Shown: positions 9,564-17,989 of the stretch, piece after piece
How the letters are laid out: the number at the start of each line of letters is the position of its first letter
How positions within the stretch are numbered: the first letter of the stretch is position 1
Source: Parvibaculum lavamentivorans DS-1
GTDB taxonomy: Bacteria; Pseudomonadota; Alphaproteobacteria; Parvibaculales; Parvibaculaceae
Assembly: GCF_000017565.1 (NCBI RefSeq)
Contig: NC_009719.1
Coordinates: forward strand, 1,364,001-1,428,000
DNA length: 64,000 nucleotides
Direction: 5' to 3'
Made by a program: the position numbers and the translations under genes
Notes under the pieces: generated by a model
Seen by the model: the letters and a program-made list of their open reading frames with translations, nothing else
What the model was told of the DNA's origin: nothing
Database searches by the model: none

Positions 9564-10112
9564 ATGACGAACGACCCCATCAACTGGCACGGCACAACGA
9601 TCCTGACCGTGCGCAAGGGGGGCAAGGTCGTGATCGCGGGAGATGGCCAGGTATCGATGGGCGACACGATCATGAAGGGGAATGCCCGCAAGGTCCGCCC
9701 GCTCGGCAAGGGCGACGTGATCGCGGGTTTTGCCGGCGCGACCGCCGATGCCATGACCCTCTTCGAGCGGCTCGAGGCGAAGATCGAGCAATATCCCGGG
9801 CAGCTCACCCGCGCCTGCGTCGAGCTCGCCAAGGACTGGCGGACCGACCGTTTCCTCCGCCGCCTCGAGGCGCTGATGATCGTCGCGGACAAGGAGGCGA
9901 CCCTCGTCCTTACCGGCAATGGCGATGTACTGGAGCCCGAAAGCGGCGTGGTGGGTATCGGCTCCGGCGGCAATTACGCCCTTGCCGCGGCTCGGGCCCT
10001 GATCGACATGGACCTCAGCGCCGAGGAGATCGCCCGCAAGGCCATGGGCATCGCAGCCAGCATCTGCGTCTACACCAATAACAACCTCACTGTCGAAAGC
10101 CTCGACGCCTAG
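9564..10112 (+). CDS. hslV: ATP-dependent protease peptidase subunit (HslV)
   Basis: HslV is the proteolytic double hexamer of the HslUV (ClpQY) protease. I take the ATG at 9564, preceded by AGGAATTC, rather than the TTG 15 bp upstream. The 182-residue product carries a short N-terminal extension before the conserved [21 protein letters not shown], so the catalytic N-terminal Thr is probably exposed after removal of about ten residues. [11 protein letters not shown] and the C-terminal YTNNNL motif are typical. It is 47 bp upstream of hslU, with which it must be co-expressed. Confidence 0.96.
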
Positions 10113-10159
10113 TCCCAGCCCTTTCGTTTCGTGCCGTCTTTGGAGTTGCCCCTGCCATC

Positions 10160-11467
10160 ATGACCAGTTTTTCCCCGCGTGAGATCGTTTCCGAACTCGA
10201 TCGCTATATCGTCGGACAGCGCGACGCCAAGCGCGCCGTCGCCATTGCGCTCCGCAACCGCTGGCGGCGCCAGCAGCTGCCGGATGCCTTGCGCGACGAA
10301 GTTCTGCCGAAGAACATCCTGATGATCGGACCGACCGGCGTCGGCAAGACGGAAATTTCACGCCGCCTCGCGAAGCTTGCCGAAGCGCCCTTCCTGAAAG
10401 TCGAGGCGACGAAGTTCACCGAGGTCGGCTATGTCGGCCGCGACGTGGAACAAATCATCCGCGACCTCGTGGAAATCGCCCTCGCCATGACGCGCGAACG
10501 CAAACGCAAGGATGTGCAGGCGAAGGCGCATGTCGCCGCCGAAGGCCGCGTTCTCGATGCGCTGGTCGGCGCCAATGCGAGCGAGGCAACGCGCGAGAGC
10601 TTCCGCCGCAAGCTTCGCGACGGCGAGCTGGACGAAAAGGAAATCGAGGTCGAGGTGGCAGATAGCGGCGGCGGCATGCCGACCTTCGACATTCCCGGCA
10701 TGCCGGGTTCGCAGATGGGGATGATCAATCTCAGCGACATCATGGGCAAGGCCTTTGGCGGCCGAACGAAGACGCGGCGCATGGCCGTGCGCGACAGCTA
10801 TGACGTGCTGGTTGCGGAAGAAAGCGACAAGCTCCTCGACCAGGAGCAGCTCACCCAGGAAGCGATCCGTTCGGTCGAGAACAATGGCATCGTCTTTCTC
10901 GACGAGATTGACAAGATCTGCGCCCGCGCGGAGCGGCAGGGCGGCGATGTCAGCCGCGAAGGCGTGCAGCGCGACCTGCTGCCGCTGATCGAAGGAACGA
11001 CGGTCGCGACCAAGCATGGCGCGGTGAAGACCGATCACATTCTCTTCATAGCGTCAGGCGCGTTTCACATTGCCAAGCCCTCCGATCTGTTGCCGGAACT
11101 GCAGGGCCGTCTTCCGATCCGCGTCGAATTGCAGGCGCTCAGCAAGGACGACATGCGCCGTGTGCTCACCGAACCGGAAGCGAGCCTCATCAAGCAATAT
11201 GTCGCGCTTCTGAACACGGAAAACGTGACGCTGGATTTCACCGATGACGGGATCGACGCCATTGCAGACATTGCCACCTCCGTCAATTCGACGGTCGAGA
11301 ATATCGGCGCGCGCCGGCTCCATACGGTGATGGAACGCGTTCTCGACGAGGTGAGCTTCGCCGCCACCGACAAGGCGGGCGAGACGGTAACGATCGACGG
11401 CGCCTATGTGCGCAAGCATCTCGGCGACCTGTCGAAGAACACCGACCTGTCGAAATTCATTCTCTAG
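10160..11467 (+). CDS. hslU: ATP-dependent protease ATPase subunit (HslU)
   Basis: HslU is the AAA+ unfoldase ring that feeds substrates to HslV. The 435-residue protein has the N-terminal [16 protein letters not shown] signature, Walker A GPTGVGKT at residues 57-64, the pore motif GYVGRDVE, an insertion (I) domain around residues 110-230, Walker [11 protein letters not shown], and the sensor and C-terminal tail ending DLSKFIL, which activates HslV. Length and motifs are complete. Confidence 0.97.
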   Translation: MTSFSPREIVSELDRYIVGQRDAKRAVAIALRNRWRRQQLPDALRDEVLPKNILMIGPTGVGKTEISRRLAKLAEAPFLKVEATKFTEVGYVGRDVEQIIRDLVEIALAMTRERKRKDVQAKAHVAAEGRVLDALVGANASEATRESFRRKLRDGELDEKEIEVEVADSGGGMPTFDIPGMPGSQMGMINLSDIMGKAFGGRTKTRRMAVRDSYDVLVAEESDKLLDQEQLTQEAIRSVENNGIVFLDEIDKICARAERQGGDVSREGVQRDLLPLIEGTTVATKHGAVKTDHILFIASGAFHIAKPSDLLPELQGRLPIRVELQALSKDDMRRVLTEPEASLIKQYVALLNTENVTLDFTDDGIDAIADIATSVNSTVENIGARRLHTVMERVLDEVSFAATDKAGETVTIDGAYVRKHLGDLSKNTDLSKFIL

Positions 11468-11473
11468 GCGTCT

Positions 11474-11498
11474 CCCCGCCCGGCTGGGCCGGGCGGGG
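11474..11498. terminator. Bidirectional hairpin between hslU and the binding-protein gene
   Basis: A perfect inverted repeat, CCCCGCCCGGC-TGG-GCCGGGCGGGG, begins 7 bp after the hslU stop and lies 10 bp before the convergent binding-protein stop. It lacks a T-tract on either strand, but its position and very stable stem suggest a shared transcription end. Confidence 0.6.
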
Positions 11499-11507
11499 AT
11501 GCCGCTT

Positions 11508-12590
11508 CTAGATCTCGCCCTTGGACGCCATCTCCATGTAGCTCGTATCGATGCGGAGCTTCACATTGCTCTCGTCGCCGAAGACCGTACCGTCCGCAAG
11601 CTCGATGCCGATGTGACCGGCATCCTTTGCGTCCGGTCCGAGCAGGCCTTGCGCGAAGGCGAAGCCGGCGACGCTTTCGACACTGGCCGCCATCTTCGGG
11701 CCTGAAAAATCCTCGACGCCTTCCGCCGCATCGTAGAAATACGTCGTCGCGATCTGGCTTTCGAAATCGGCGAGGTCGGTGCCGGAGGCTTGCGCCATAT
11801 AGGTGCGGGCGGCGATGCCCTCGGCATCGTCTTTTTTCATGATCGCCAGCGTCTCGAACCAGATGCCGGCGAGCGCCTTGCCGAAATCCGGGTTCGCCTT
11901 CAGCACATCCGTATTGACAACAACGATGTCCTGAACTTCGCCCGGCACTTCGGATGAATTGAAGACCGAGGTGATGCCGGGCATCTGGTTCATCTGGCTC
12001 GTTGCCGGGTTCCACGCAACCACGACCTCGACTTCGGGCGTCGAGAAGGCGGCGACGAAATCCGCATCCGCGATATTCGCCGTCTTGATGTCGCTTTCGG
12101 TCAGGCCTGCCTTCGCGAGCGCAAGCGACAGCATGTAGTGCGAAACGGAATACTGCACGAGATGCACCGTCTTGCCCTTGATGTCGGCCAGCGTCTTGCC
12201 TTCACCCTTGATGAAGATCGCGTCATTGCCGTTGGTATAGTCGCCAAGGATGATCGCGGTGGTATCGACGCCGCCGGCAGCGGGAATGGTCAGTGAATCC
12301 ATGACCGTGTTCGCGACGGCATCGTAAGCACCGGCGGTATACTGGTTGATGGACTCGATATAATCGTTGATCTGTACGACCTCGATCTCGATGCCGTATT
12401 TGTCCGCCCATTTGTCGACGATGCCGGCATGCTCGGCATAGGCCCATGGCATGTAGCCGGTGTAGAGAGACCAGGCCAACTTGAAGGATTTTTTCTCCTG
12501 CGCCGCGGCTTGTCCCGTGAGAGAGAGAGAAAGAACAAGCATGGCGAGAACCGCCATGACCGTTTTCCGGAAGATCGATAGGTGCAGCAT
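11508..12590 (-). CDS. Orphan periplasmic binding protein of the urea-carboxylase/guanidine transporter type
   Basis: I choose the ATG at 12590, which follows AAAGGA; a GTG 15 bp upstream is the alternative. The 360-residue protein has a signal peptide (MAVLAMLVLSLSLTGQAAAQ) and then FKLAWSLYTGYMPWAYAEHAGIVDKWADKYGIEIEV and YIESINQYTAG. These resemble, from memory, the NMT1/SsuA-like binding proteins of ABC transporters encoded near urea carboxylase genes, some now linked to guanidine. No permease or ATPase gene is adjacent, so it either works with a transporter encoded elsewhere or acts as a sensor. It is the last gene of a leftward set behind a 2-oxoglutarate oxygenase. Confidence 0.75.
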   Translation of the reverse strand: MLHLSIFRKTVMAVLAMLVLSLSLTGQAAAQEKKSFKLAWSLYTGYMPWAYAEHAGIVDKWADKYGIEIEVVQINDYIESINQYTAGAYDAVANTVMDSLTIPAAGGVDTTAIILGDYTNGNDAIFIKGEGKTLADIKGKTVHLVQYSVSHYMLSLALAKAGLTESDIKTANIADADFVAAFSTPEVEVVVAWNPATSQMNQMPGITSVFNSSEVPGEVQDIVVVNTDVLKANPDFGKALAGIWFETLAIMKKDDAEGIAARTYMAQASGTDLADFESQIATTYFYDAAEGVEDFSGPKMAASVESVAGFAFAQGLLGPDAKDAGHIGIELADGTVFGDESNVKLRIDTSYMEMASKGEI

Positions 12591-12662
12591 GAGATTTCCT
12601 TTCACTGCCTGTCGCGATTGAACCTTTTCTTCCGGTCGTCCCCTCTGACGCGCCTCCGGTCT

Positions 12663-13721
12663 TCACGCCGGTTCGCGTTCCTTGCGGCCAAAGGCCGTCG
12701 CATGGTTTTCGCTTTCGGGAAGCGCAAGCGCGCCCGAAGCGACGAGCTTCTTCAGGTAGGAAAATGTCCGCATGGTCTGCGTGACGAGGTGGCCGCCCGC
12801 GACATAGCTTGGATAGCGTGCATCGCCGTCGGTGAATTGCGGCAGTGGCTCGATCACCGTGTCGTAGTCGAGCGCGCAGAAGAGCGGAAAGGAATAGCGT
12901 TCATCCGGCACGTTGCGGACGCGGTGCGGTGTCGCGATGAAACGGCCATTGGTCAAGGCTTCCAGCATGTCGCCGATATTGATGACGAAGGCGTCTTTCA
13001 CGGGCGGCGCGTCGATCCAGCGTCCTTCGGCGTTCATGACTTCAAGGCCCGGCGCCGTCACATGAAGGATCGTGAAGCATTCGTAGTCGGTGTGGGCGCT
13101 GATACCCCAATCGGCGACGCGGGCGGGATCGGCCGGATAATGCACGAGACGCAATTGCGACGGCGGCTTCGTCAGCAGGGCTTCAAAATAGTTTTCGTCA
13201 AGCCCGAGTGCCAGCGCGAAGCCCCTGAAGATGGTGTGGCCAAGCGCCATCGCCGCTTCGTAATAGGCATAGACGTCGCGGCTCATCTGCGGCAGTTCGG
13301 CCGGCCACTGGTTCGGCCCCAGCATCCGGTAGCCGATGACGTGATCGGGATCGTCTTCCGGGAGTTCGACGGAAAGGTCGAAGGCTTCCTTCTTGTCGGT
13401 CTTTTTCGGATCGGCGCCGTCGTAGAAACCTTCCTCGCCGGTCGGCACATAACCGCGATGGGCGCGCGACTTGCCGATATAGCGTTCCATCTTCCGGTCG
13501 AGCGGCAGCGCGAAGAACTCGGCCGCACGCGCTTCGAGCGTCGCGATCATCTCTGCCGGAATGCCGTGTCCCTTCACATAGAGAAAGCCGACATTGCTCG
13601 CGGCCTCGGCCATTTCGGCGGCGACTTTCCGCTTCGCCGCCTCGTCATCTGAAAAGAGCGGCGCAATATCGATGACGGGAATATGCGTAAAGGCGGTGCC
13701 CTTGGTCTCGATCTCACTCAT
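12663..13721 (-). CDS. 2-oxoglutarate/Fe(II) oxygenase, isopenicillin-N-synthase family
   Basis: The 352-residue protein has the DIOX_N part (IPVIDIAPLF..., residues 14-150) and the C-terminal jelly-roll with the full iron triad His210, Asp212 (SAHTDYE) and His266 (TPHRVRN), plus the 2-oxoglutarate-binding Arg275-Tyr-Ser277. It should therefore be a functional oxygenase; the family includes isopenicillin N synthase, ethylene-forming and arginine/homoarginine hydroxylating enzymes, and the substrate here is unknown. Its ATG overlaps the TGA of the upstream gene (ATGA), so it is translationally coupled to that unknown protein and probably works in the same pathway as the binding protein. Confidence 0.85.
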   Translation of the reverse strand: MSEIETKGTAFTHIPVIDIAPLFSDDEAAKRKVAAEMAEAASNVGFLYVKGHGIPAEMIATLEARAAEFFALPLDRKMERYIGKSRAHRGYVPTGEEGFYDGADPKKTDKKEAFDLSVELPEDDPDHVIGYRMLGPNQWPAELPQMSRDVYAYYEAAMALGHTIFRGFALALGLDENYFEALLTKPPSQLRLVHYPADPARVADWGISAHTDYECFTILHVTAPGLEVMNAEGRWIDAPPVKDAFVINIGDMLEALTNGRFIATPHRVRNVPDERYSFPLFCALDYDTVIEPLPQFTDGDARYPSYVAGGHLVTQTMRTFSYLKKLVASGALALPESENHATAFGRKEREPA

Positions 13722-14551
13722 GACTGAACTCCGTTCGGCAAAAAGTCGAGCGCGGGCGTACCGCGCAGATCGGTGATTTCCCAGAAGCGGGCTGCCGGTT
13801 TTCCATCGCGGTCGGTATCGGCGGTTTGCAGTGTCTGGCCTCCGAGAATCGGAGAGAGCGGTTTTCCCTCACGGAAGGGCAGGCTCGAGCGTTGCAGGAT
13901 CCAGCCGGCGCTCGTCACCGCACCTTGCGAAATTTCGCAATCGAGAAAGCTTTGCGCCGCCGCGATGTCCTCCGCCCCCGCCAGACAATCGAGAAGCGAC
14001 ATCCCGCCCGGCACGTCGTAGAGCCGCTCGCGGGCGAACATGAAAAGACTGCCCATCCGGACGATGGCGCCCTTCTGGCCGGTGTCGCGGTCACGCAGTT
14101 TCGCACCCCAGCAGGGTGTCGTGCCGATCGGCTCGCGGTGCCAATGCTCGATATAGGGAATGTCCTTCCCTTCCTCGATCATGGTCTCGCCCTCGATCCA
14201 GAGCTTTCCCATATCCGAATAGACGGCCTGCGGCTGGAAATCGATATCGCGGCGCCATTCGAACCAGCCATCCTCGTGAACGAGTTCGCCCGCGAAGCCT
14301 TCCTGCCGCGCCAGCCAGTCCATGCCCTCCGGCGTGAGCTCTGCGAGGGAGGCGGTGTTCGAGAAATCCGGCCGGCCTTCCGGCTGGCGAAGGTCGAGAT
14401 AAAGCCCCGGTCCCTGAAACCAGTTCACCCAGGTCGTCGTATCGCGGCGGCCATCCGGCCAGGCGATCAGCGAGCGGCTCCACAGGCCCGGCAAAGTGTC
14501 GAGGGAGGGTTCGGGGAGAGGGGTCTTCGAGAGCGGTTCAGCGATCGACAT
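13718..14551 (-). CDS. Uncharacterised protein coupled to the oxygenase
   Basis: I do not recognise a named family. The 277-residue protein has no signal peptide or membrane segment. It is rich in Trp and Gly (LPGLWSRSLIAWPDGRRDTTTWVNWFQGPGLYLDLRQP near the start; IEHWHREPIGTTPCWGAKL in the middle). The alternation of short strands and the repeated W-x-R/W-x-x patterns would suit a calycin-like beta barrel, but this is a guess. It is the first gene after the LysR regulator and overlaps the oxygenase start by four bases, so a role as a partner or binding protein for that enzyme's substrate is a reasonable inference. Confidence 0.7.
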   Translation of the reverse strand: MSIAEPLSKTPLPEPSLDTLPGLWSRSLIAWPDGRRDTTTWVNWFQGPGLYLDLRQPEGRPDFSNTASLAELTPEGMDWLARQEGFAGELVHEDGWFEWRRDIDFQPQAVYSDMGKLWIEGETMIEEGKDIPYIEHWHREPIGTTPCWGAKLRDRDTGQKGAIVRMGSLFMFARERLYDVPGGMSLLDCLAGAEDIAAAQSFLDCEISQGAVTSAGWILQRSSLPFREGKPLSPILGGQTLQTADTDRDGKPAARFWEITDLRGTPALDFLPNGVQS

Positions 14552-14627
14552 GGGGCAATCCGTCTATGAATGCCTCATGCTGCGCTGCGGCAGGTCATTC
14601 ATCTAGAGAGGAAATTCAGATGACACT

Positions 14628-14644
14628 CATAGATGTAATCTATG
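14628..14644. promoter_or_regulatory. LysR-type palindrome (T-N11-A) before the oxygenase operon
   Basis: CATAGAT-GTA-ATCTATG is a perfect 17-bp inverted repeat containing the T-N11-A core of LysR-type binding sites. It overlaps the stop codon of the LysR gene and lies 77 bp upstream of the start of the following gene. This suits activation of the downstream three-gene set by the adjacent regulator. Confidence 0.5.
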
Positions 14645-15590
14645 ACTCCGCTGGCCGCTCCCTTAGCCTGCTCGTAATTTCCGCGAGGAACAGCTCGGTG
14701 GGCGTGTTGCGGGCAGGCTCGTCGCGGGTGACGAGATAGACCTGATAGGTCGGCAATACGTCTTCAGGCAGCAGTGGCCAGAGCGCGCCCTGATTGTCCA
14801 GCGTTTCCGCCACGCAAGTCGGCAGGAAGCCGATCCCGACGCCCAGCTCGATCAGCCGCTTTGCCTCATGCAGGTTCTCGGCGAAGCCGCCGGTCCGCCG
14901 GCCAAGCCCATAGCGGCGGCGGAAACTCGCCAGGTCTTCCGGCTCGTCCTCGCCCGTCATGACAAAGGCCTGGTCGGCGAGATCGGAAGGCTGCGGCACG
15001 CTCATGCCGTAAAGCGCATGCGTCTTGTGGCAATAGAGCTGCTGCACTTCCTTGATGAGCGGCTGGTAGCGAAGCGCGGGATCGGGCGCGCTATCGACGG
15101 CGATGCCGACTTCCGCCTCGCCCGATTTCAGCGCCGCGATTACCTCGCGCCAGGGCGCCACATCTATATGAATGCCGACACCGGGATGATGGCGGTGGAG
15201 CGCGGCCAGTGCCGCGTCGAATTCCGGCGAGACGACCGACGACATCATGCGGATGTTGATTGCACCCTCGACCAGTCCCGCCGCCGTTTCCACCTCATGG
15301 GGCGCGGCGCGGACCGCGCCCATCATGGTTTCGCAAAGGTCGAACAGCGCGCGCCCCGCCGGCAGCAACTCGACGCCCTGCGCGGTGCGCCGCAGAAGCG
15401 CCGTGCCGAGATGATCCTCCAGCCGCTTCAACCCGGCGCTGACGCTTGGCTGCTGCCGGTTGAGCCGCCGCGCCGCCACGCCGATGCCGCCCGCACGCAC
15501 GATCTCGTGGAAGAGCTGAAACAGGTTCCAGTCCACCCGGCGCGCGAAATTCGCATCGCTCTTCTCTTTGGTCTTCTTGCTGTCGCTCAT
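14640..15590 (-). CDS. LysR-family transcriptional regulator
   Basis: The start is the ATG at 15590 (MSDSKKTKEK); the open frame upstream shows no family similarity. The 316-residue protein has an N-terminal winged helix-turn-helix (VDWNLFQLFHEIVRAGGIGVAARRLNRQQPSVSAGLKRLEDHLG, about residues 17-62) and a C-terminal LysR substrate-binding domain (from about residue 105). The gene is transcribed in the same direction as the three genes that follow it, and a LysR-type palindrome separates them, so it probably regulates the binding protein/oxygenase set. Effector unknown. Confidence 0.85.
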   Translation of the reverse strand: MSDSKKTKEKSDANFARRVDWNLFQLFHEIVRAGGIGVAARRLNRQQPSVSAGLKRLEDHLGTALLRRTAQGVELLPAGRALFDLCETMMGAVRAAPHEVETAAGLVEGAINIRMMSSVVSPEFDAALAALHRHHPGVGIHIDVAPWREVIAALKSGEAEVGIAVDSAPDPALRYQPLIKEVQQLYCHKTHALYGMSVPQPSDLADQAFVMTGEDEPEDLASFRRRYGLGRRTGGFAENLHEAKRLIELGVGIGFLPTCVAETLDNQGALWPLLPEDVLPTYQVYLVTRDEPARNTPTELFLAEITSRLRERPAES

Positions 15591-15784
15591 GATTGCTTCT
15601 GTGCCGTGACGGCAAGGAAAGAGGGCTTCATTGAAGCCGCTGGCGGTCCCCGCGTCCATGGCGAGTGAAAAGAATCCGCAGGCGAATCCTCGGCAGGTGC
15701 TGGCCCTCTCCCGTGGCGAATCCCTCAAAACCGCCCTTCGCCGGACGCGAGTCCCCATTGGAAGGTGGCTTCACCGGCAGCGAA
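15591..15784. other. 194-bp spacer, nothing recognised
   Basis: GC-rich spacer between the XRE-family gene and the LysR gene. GGCGAATCC-like repeats occur on the minus strand, but I could not match any riboswitch or terminator. Confidence 0.3.
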
Positions 15785-16168
15785 TCATTTTTTCGTCCGG
15801 CCCTTGTCGCGGCGTTCCCGCGCCTCCAAAAGCGCAAGAAGGCTGGCGATTTCCGCCGGTGCCATATGGGCGATCTCCTCGGCCAGCCGGTTCGCAAGCT
15901 CCGTTGCCTGCGGGGCAAGCCCTGCTGTGTCGATGACGATGCGGGGATGGGAAATGCGGGCGAGCCGCTCCAGTTCTTCCGCTTCGTCCCAGATCACGTT
16001 GAAATAGCCGATGATCGCCTGCACCAGCCGCCAGCTCGGCCGCCCGCGCTTGCCATGCTCCAGCGCCGAGAGATAGGCGGGTGTCACGCGCAGCGCCGCC
16101 GCCATGTCCTTCATGGTGACGCCGCGGTCCCGGCGCAGCTCCCTGATGCGGCGGCCGAAGGGTGTCAT
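15785..16168 (-). CDS. XRE-family helix-turn-helix protein
   Basis: The ATG at 16168 (MTPFGRRIRELRRDRGVTMKD) overlaps the TGA of the Smr gene in the pattern ATGA. The 127-residue protein begins with a Cro/CI-type helix-turn-helix (residues 5-60: MKDMAAALRVTPAYLSALEHGKRGRPS), and its C-terminal half is an Ala/Glu-rich helical region (LANRLAEEIAHMAPAEIASLLALLEARERR). The Smr-XRE pair downstream of mltA and tim44 is recurrent in alphaproteobacteria. Its DNA target is unknown. Confidence 0.85.
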   Translation of the reverse strand: MTPFGRRIRELRRDRGVTMKDMAAALRVTPAYLSALEHGKRGRPSWRLVQAIIGYFNVIWDEAEELERLARISHPRIVIDTAGLAPQATELANRLAEEIAHMAPAEIASLLALLEARERRDKGRTKK

Positions 16169-16806
16169 CTTTTCTTGCGCAGCCAGATATAGAAAGCGCC
16201 GCCGCCGCCATGTTTCGGGTGCGCGGGCTGAAAGCCCGATACATGGGCCCGGAAATCGGCCTCGTTCAGCCAGCGCGGCACCGCGCTTCTGAGCACACCC
16301 TGCCGCTCCGGCACTTCGTAGAATTCCGCGCCGTGAAGCGTGTGGCGGGCATAGGGCGAGGCGCCCTTGCCGGTGATGACGAGAACGCAACGCAGCCCGC
16401 GCGCTCTCACCCGCGAAAGAAAGCCGAGCAGCGCGCCATGTGCTTCCGCCTGGCTGTGGCCATGCAGGTCGAGTGTCGCTTCGACTTCCATCTGGCCGCG
16501 CGCGAGGCGCTGGCTGGTCCGCCGCTCAAGGCCGGTCAGCGGCGGCGGTTCGGGGGCGCGGCGCGGGGCAGGCGAGGGAGGGGGCACGACGGATGCCGGC
16601 ATGCGCTTTGGCTGCGGCGCGGGCGGGGTGGCGGCGCTTGAGAGCATTTCCGCCGGCAGCGCCGCTTCGGCGGCATGGATGCTCCGCTTCCGGGCAAGCG
16701 GCTTTGCATCCTTCACGACCGCACGCCAGAGCTTCCGCTCCTCATCGCTCAGACTGCGGCTACGGGATTTGCGGCGCGGCGCCTTCTTGTCGGTCTCGTC
16801 GGCCAT
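16165..16806 (-). CDS. Smr/MutS2-domain protein
   Basis: The 213-residue protein has a basic, Pro-rich linker (residues 1 to about 105) and a C-terminal Smr domain. The domain shows its LDLHGHSQAEA motif, the TGKG loop and the GGGGAFYIWLRK end. Smr domains bind or nick nucleic acids; the cellular role of stand-alone alphaproteobacterial forms is unclear. I choose ATG 16806, preceded by GGTGAG; a TTG at 16848 would add 14 residues and overlap mltA. It is coupled to the XRE gene downstream. Confidence 0.88.
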   Translation of the reverse strand: MADETDKKAPRRKSRSRSLSDEERKLWRAVVKDAKPLARKRSIHAAEAALPAEMLSSAATPPAPQPKRMPASVVPPPSPAPRRAPEPPPLTGLERRTSQRLARGQMEVEATLDLHGHSQAEAHGALLGFLSRVRARGLRCVLVITGKGASPYARHTLHGAEFYEVPERQGVLRSAVPRWLNEADFRAHVSGFQPAHPKHGGGGAFYIWLRKKR

Positions 16807-16837
16807 CGCGCTCACCGCCGTTTCATCCGTCTTCTTC

Positions 16838-17983
16838 TTAAGGCGCAATCTCTTTGGGCACCAGCGCGATGAATTCGCCTTCCGCCTTCATGCGGCCGGC
16901 GATCTCGCCCGGGTCCCGTCCGGAACCGAAAAAGATGTCGCCGCGCTGGCGGCCCTTGATCGCGGAGCCGGTATCCTGCGCGACCATGAGGCGGGCCATC
17001 GGCACGAGACCTTGGCCGTCCACCGTCGGATGCGTCGTCGTGAGCCAGAGCAGCGTGCCGAGCGGATGATGCGAGCGGTCGACGGCAAGGCTCCGTCCCG
17101 GCGTCAGGTTCACCTGCTCGGCGCCGGGCGGCCCCAGCGTCTCGTCCACATCGCGCAGTATACGGAAGAATATATAGGATTTGTTCTGCCGCATCAGGGC
17201 GCGGCCTTCGGCGGGATGCTTCTCCATCCAGGCGCGGATCGTCTGCATCGACACTTGTTCCAGCTTCATCTCGCCCCGTTCGACGAGCAGCTTTCCGATC
17301 GATGTGTAGTCATGTCCTGTCTTCGCCGCGAAGCTGAGCCGCACGATCTCGTCATTCGGCAGGCGCACGCGGCCCGAGCCCTGCACATGCAGGAAGAAAG
17401 CGTCGATGGGACTTTCGAGCCAGAGCAGCGCCAGCTTGTCGGTATCGAGAGCGCCGTCCTCGATCTCGGCGCGGGTCGGAAAATTGCCGCCTCCGGCGAC
17501 CATCGAGAAGCCTGGCGGCGGCGCCAGCACGGGCGTCTGGTAGACCCCGCCTCGCGTCAGCGAGCCGCGCATTTCCGGTTCGTAGTAGCCGGTGAAAAGG
17601 CCGCGTTCGGAGGGAAATTTCACCGGCACGAACCAGTGCTGGAAGAAGCCGCGCGCATTGCCGGCGCCCGGGCCGACGGAGCCTGTCGCCGCGCGGCATG
17701 CCGGCTGCCAGTCACCCGCCTTGCCATAAAGCGGGTCGCCGCCCTTCACGTCGAGCGGTGCGGAAGGCGAAAGTTTCAGGATGCGTGCGCAGGATCGGCG
17801 AAAGGCATCGAGCGCCGCCGATTGATCGTCCTTTCCCCAGCCATCGAGCTGCGAGAAGGAAATTCGCGTGGGCGACGAAACGGGGTTCGCCTGCGCGCTC
17901 ATGTCAGGCGTTCCCGATACGCAGAAAAAAAGAACAAGCCCGCCAAGAAGAGCGAGGGCAGAGGCGCCACGCCGCATTGCCAC
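16838..17983 (-). CDS. mltA: Membrane-bound lytic murein transglycosylase A (MltA)
   Basis: MltA cleaves peptidoglycan glycosidic bonds, forming 1,6-anhydro-muropeptides at the outer membrane or periplasm. The 381-residue protein has an N-terminal signal segment (ALALLGGLVLFFCVSG, not a clear lipobox), the MltA barrel (FFQHWFVPVKFPSERGLFTGYYEPEMRGS) and the C-terminal 3D domain with conserved Asp residues (VAQDTGSAIKGRQRGDIFFG). Either GTG 17983 or ATG 17977 may be the start. It is seven bases after the Tim44-like gene. Confidence 0.93.
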   Translation of the reverse strand: MAMRRGASALALLGGLVLFFCVSGTPDMSAQANPVSSPTRISFSQLDGWGKDDQSAALDAFRRSCARILKLSPSAPLDVKGGDPLYGKAGDWQPACRAATGSVGPGAGNARGFFQHWFVPVKFPSERGLFTGYYEPEMRGSLTRGGVYQTPVLAPPPGFSMVAGGGNFPTRAEIEDGALDTDKLALLWLESPIDAFFLHVQGSGRVRLPNDEIVRLSFAAKTGHDYTSIGKLLVERGEMKLEQVSMQTIRAWMEKHPAEGRALMRQNKSYIFFRILRDVDETLGPPGAEQVNLTPGRSLAVDRSHHPLGTLLWLTTTHPTVDGQGLVPMARLMVAQDTGSAIKGRQRGDIFFGSGRDPGEIAGRMKAEGEFIALVPKEIAP

Positions 17984-17989
17984 CGCCCG

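Noticed and set aside
15591-15784. Possible riboswitch upstream of the LysR gene
   Set aside because: Some repeated GGCGAATCC motifs were seen, but no glycine, TPP, cobalamin, SAM or guanidine aptamer core could be matched.
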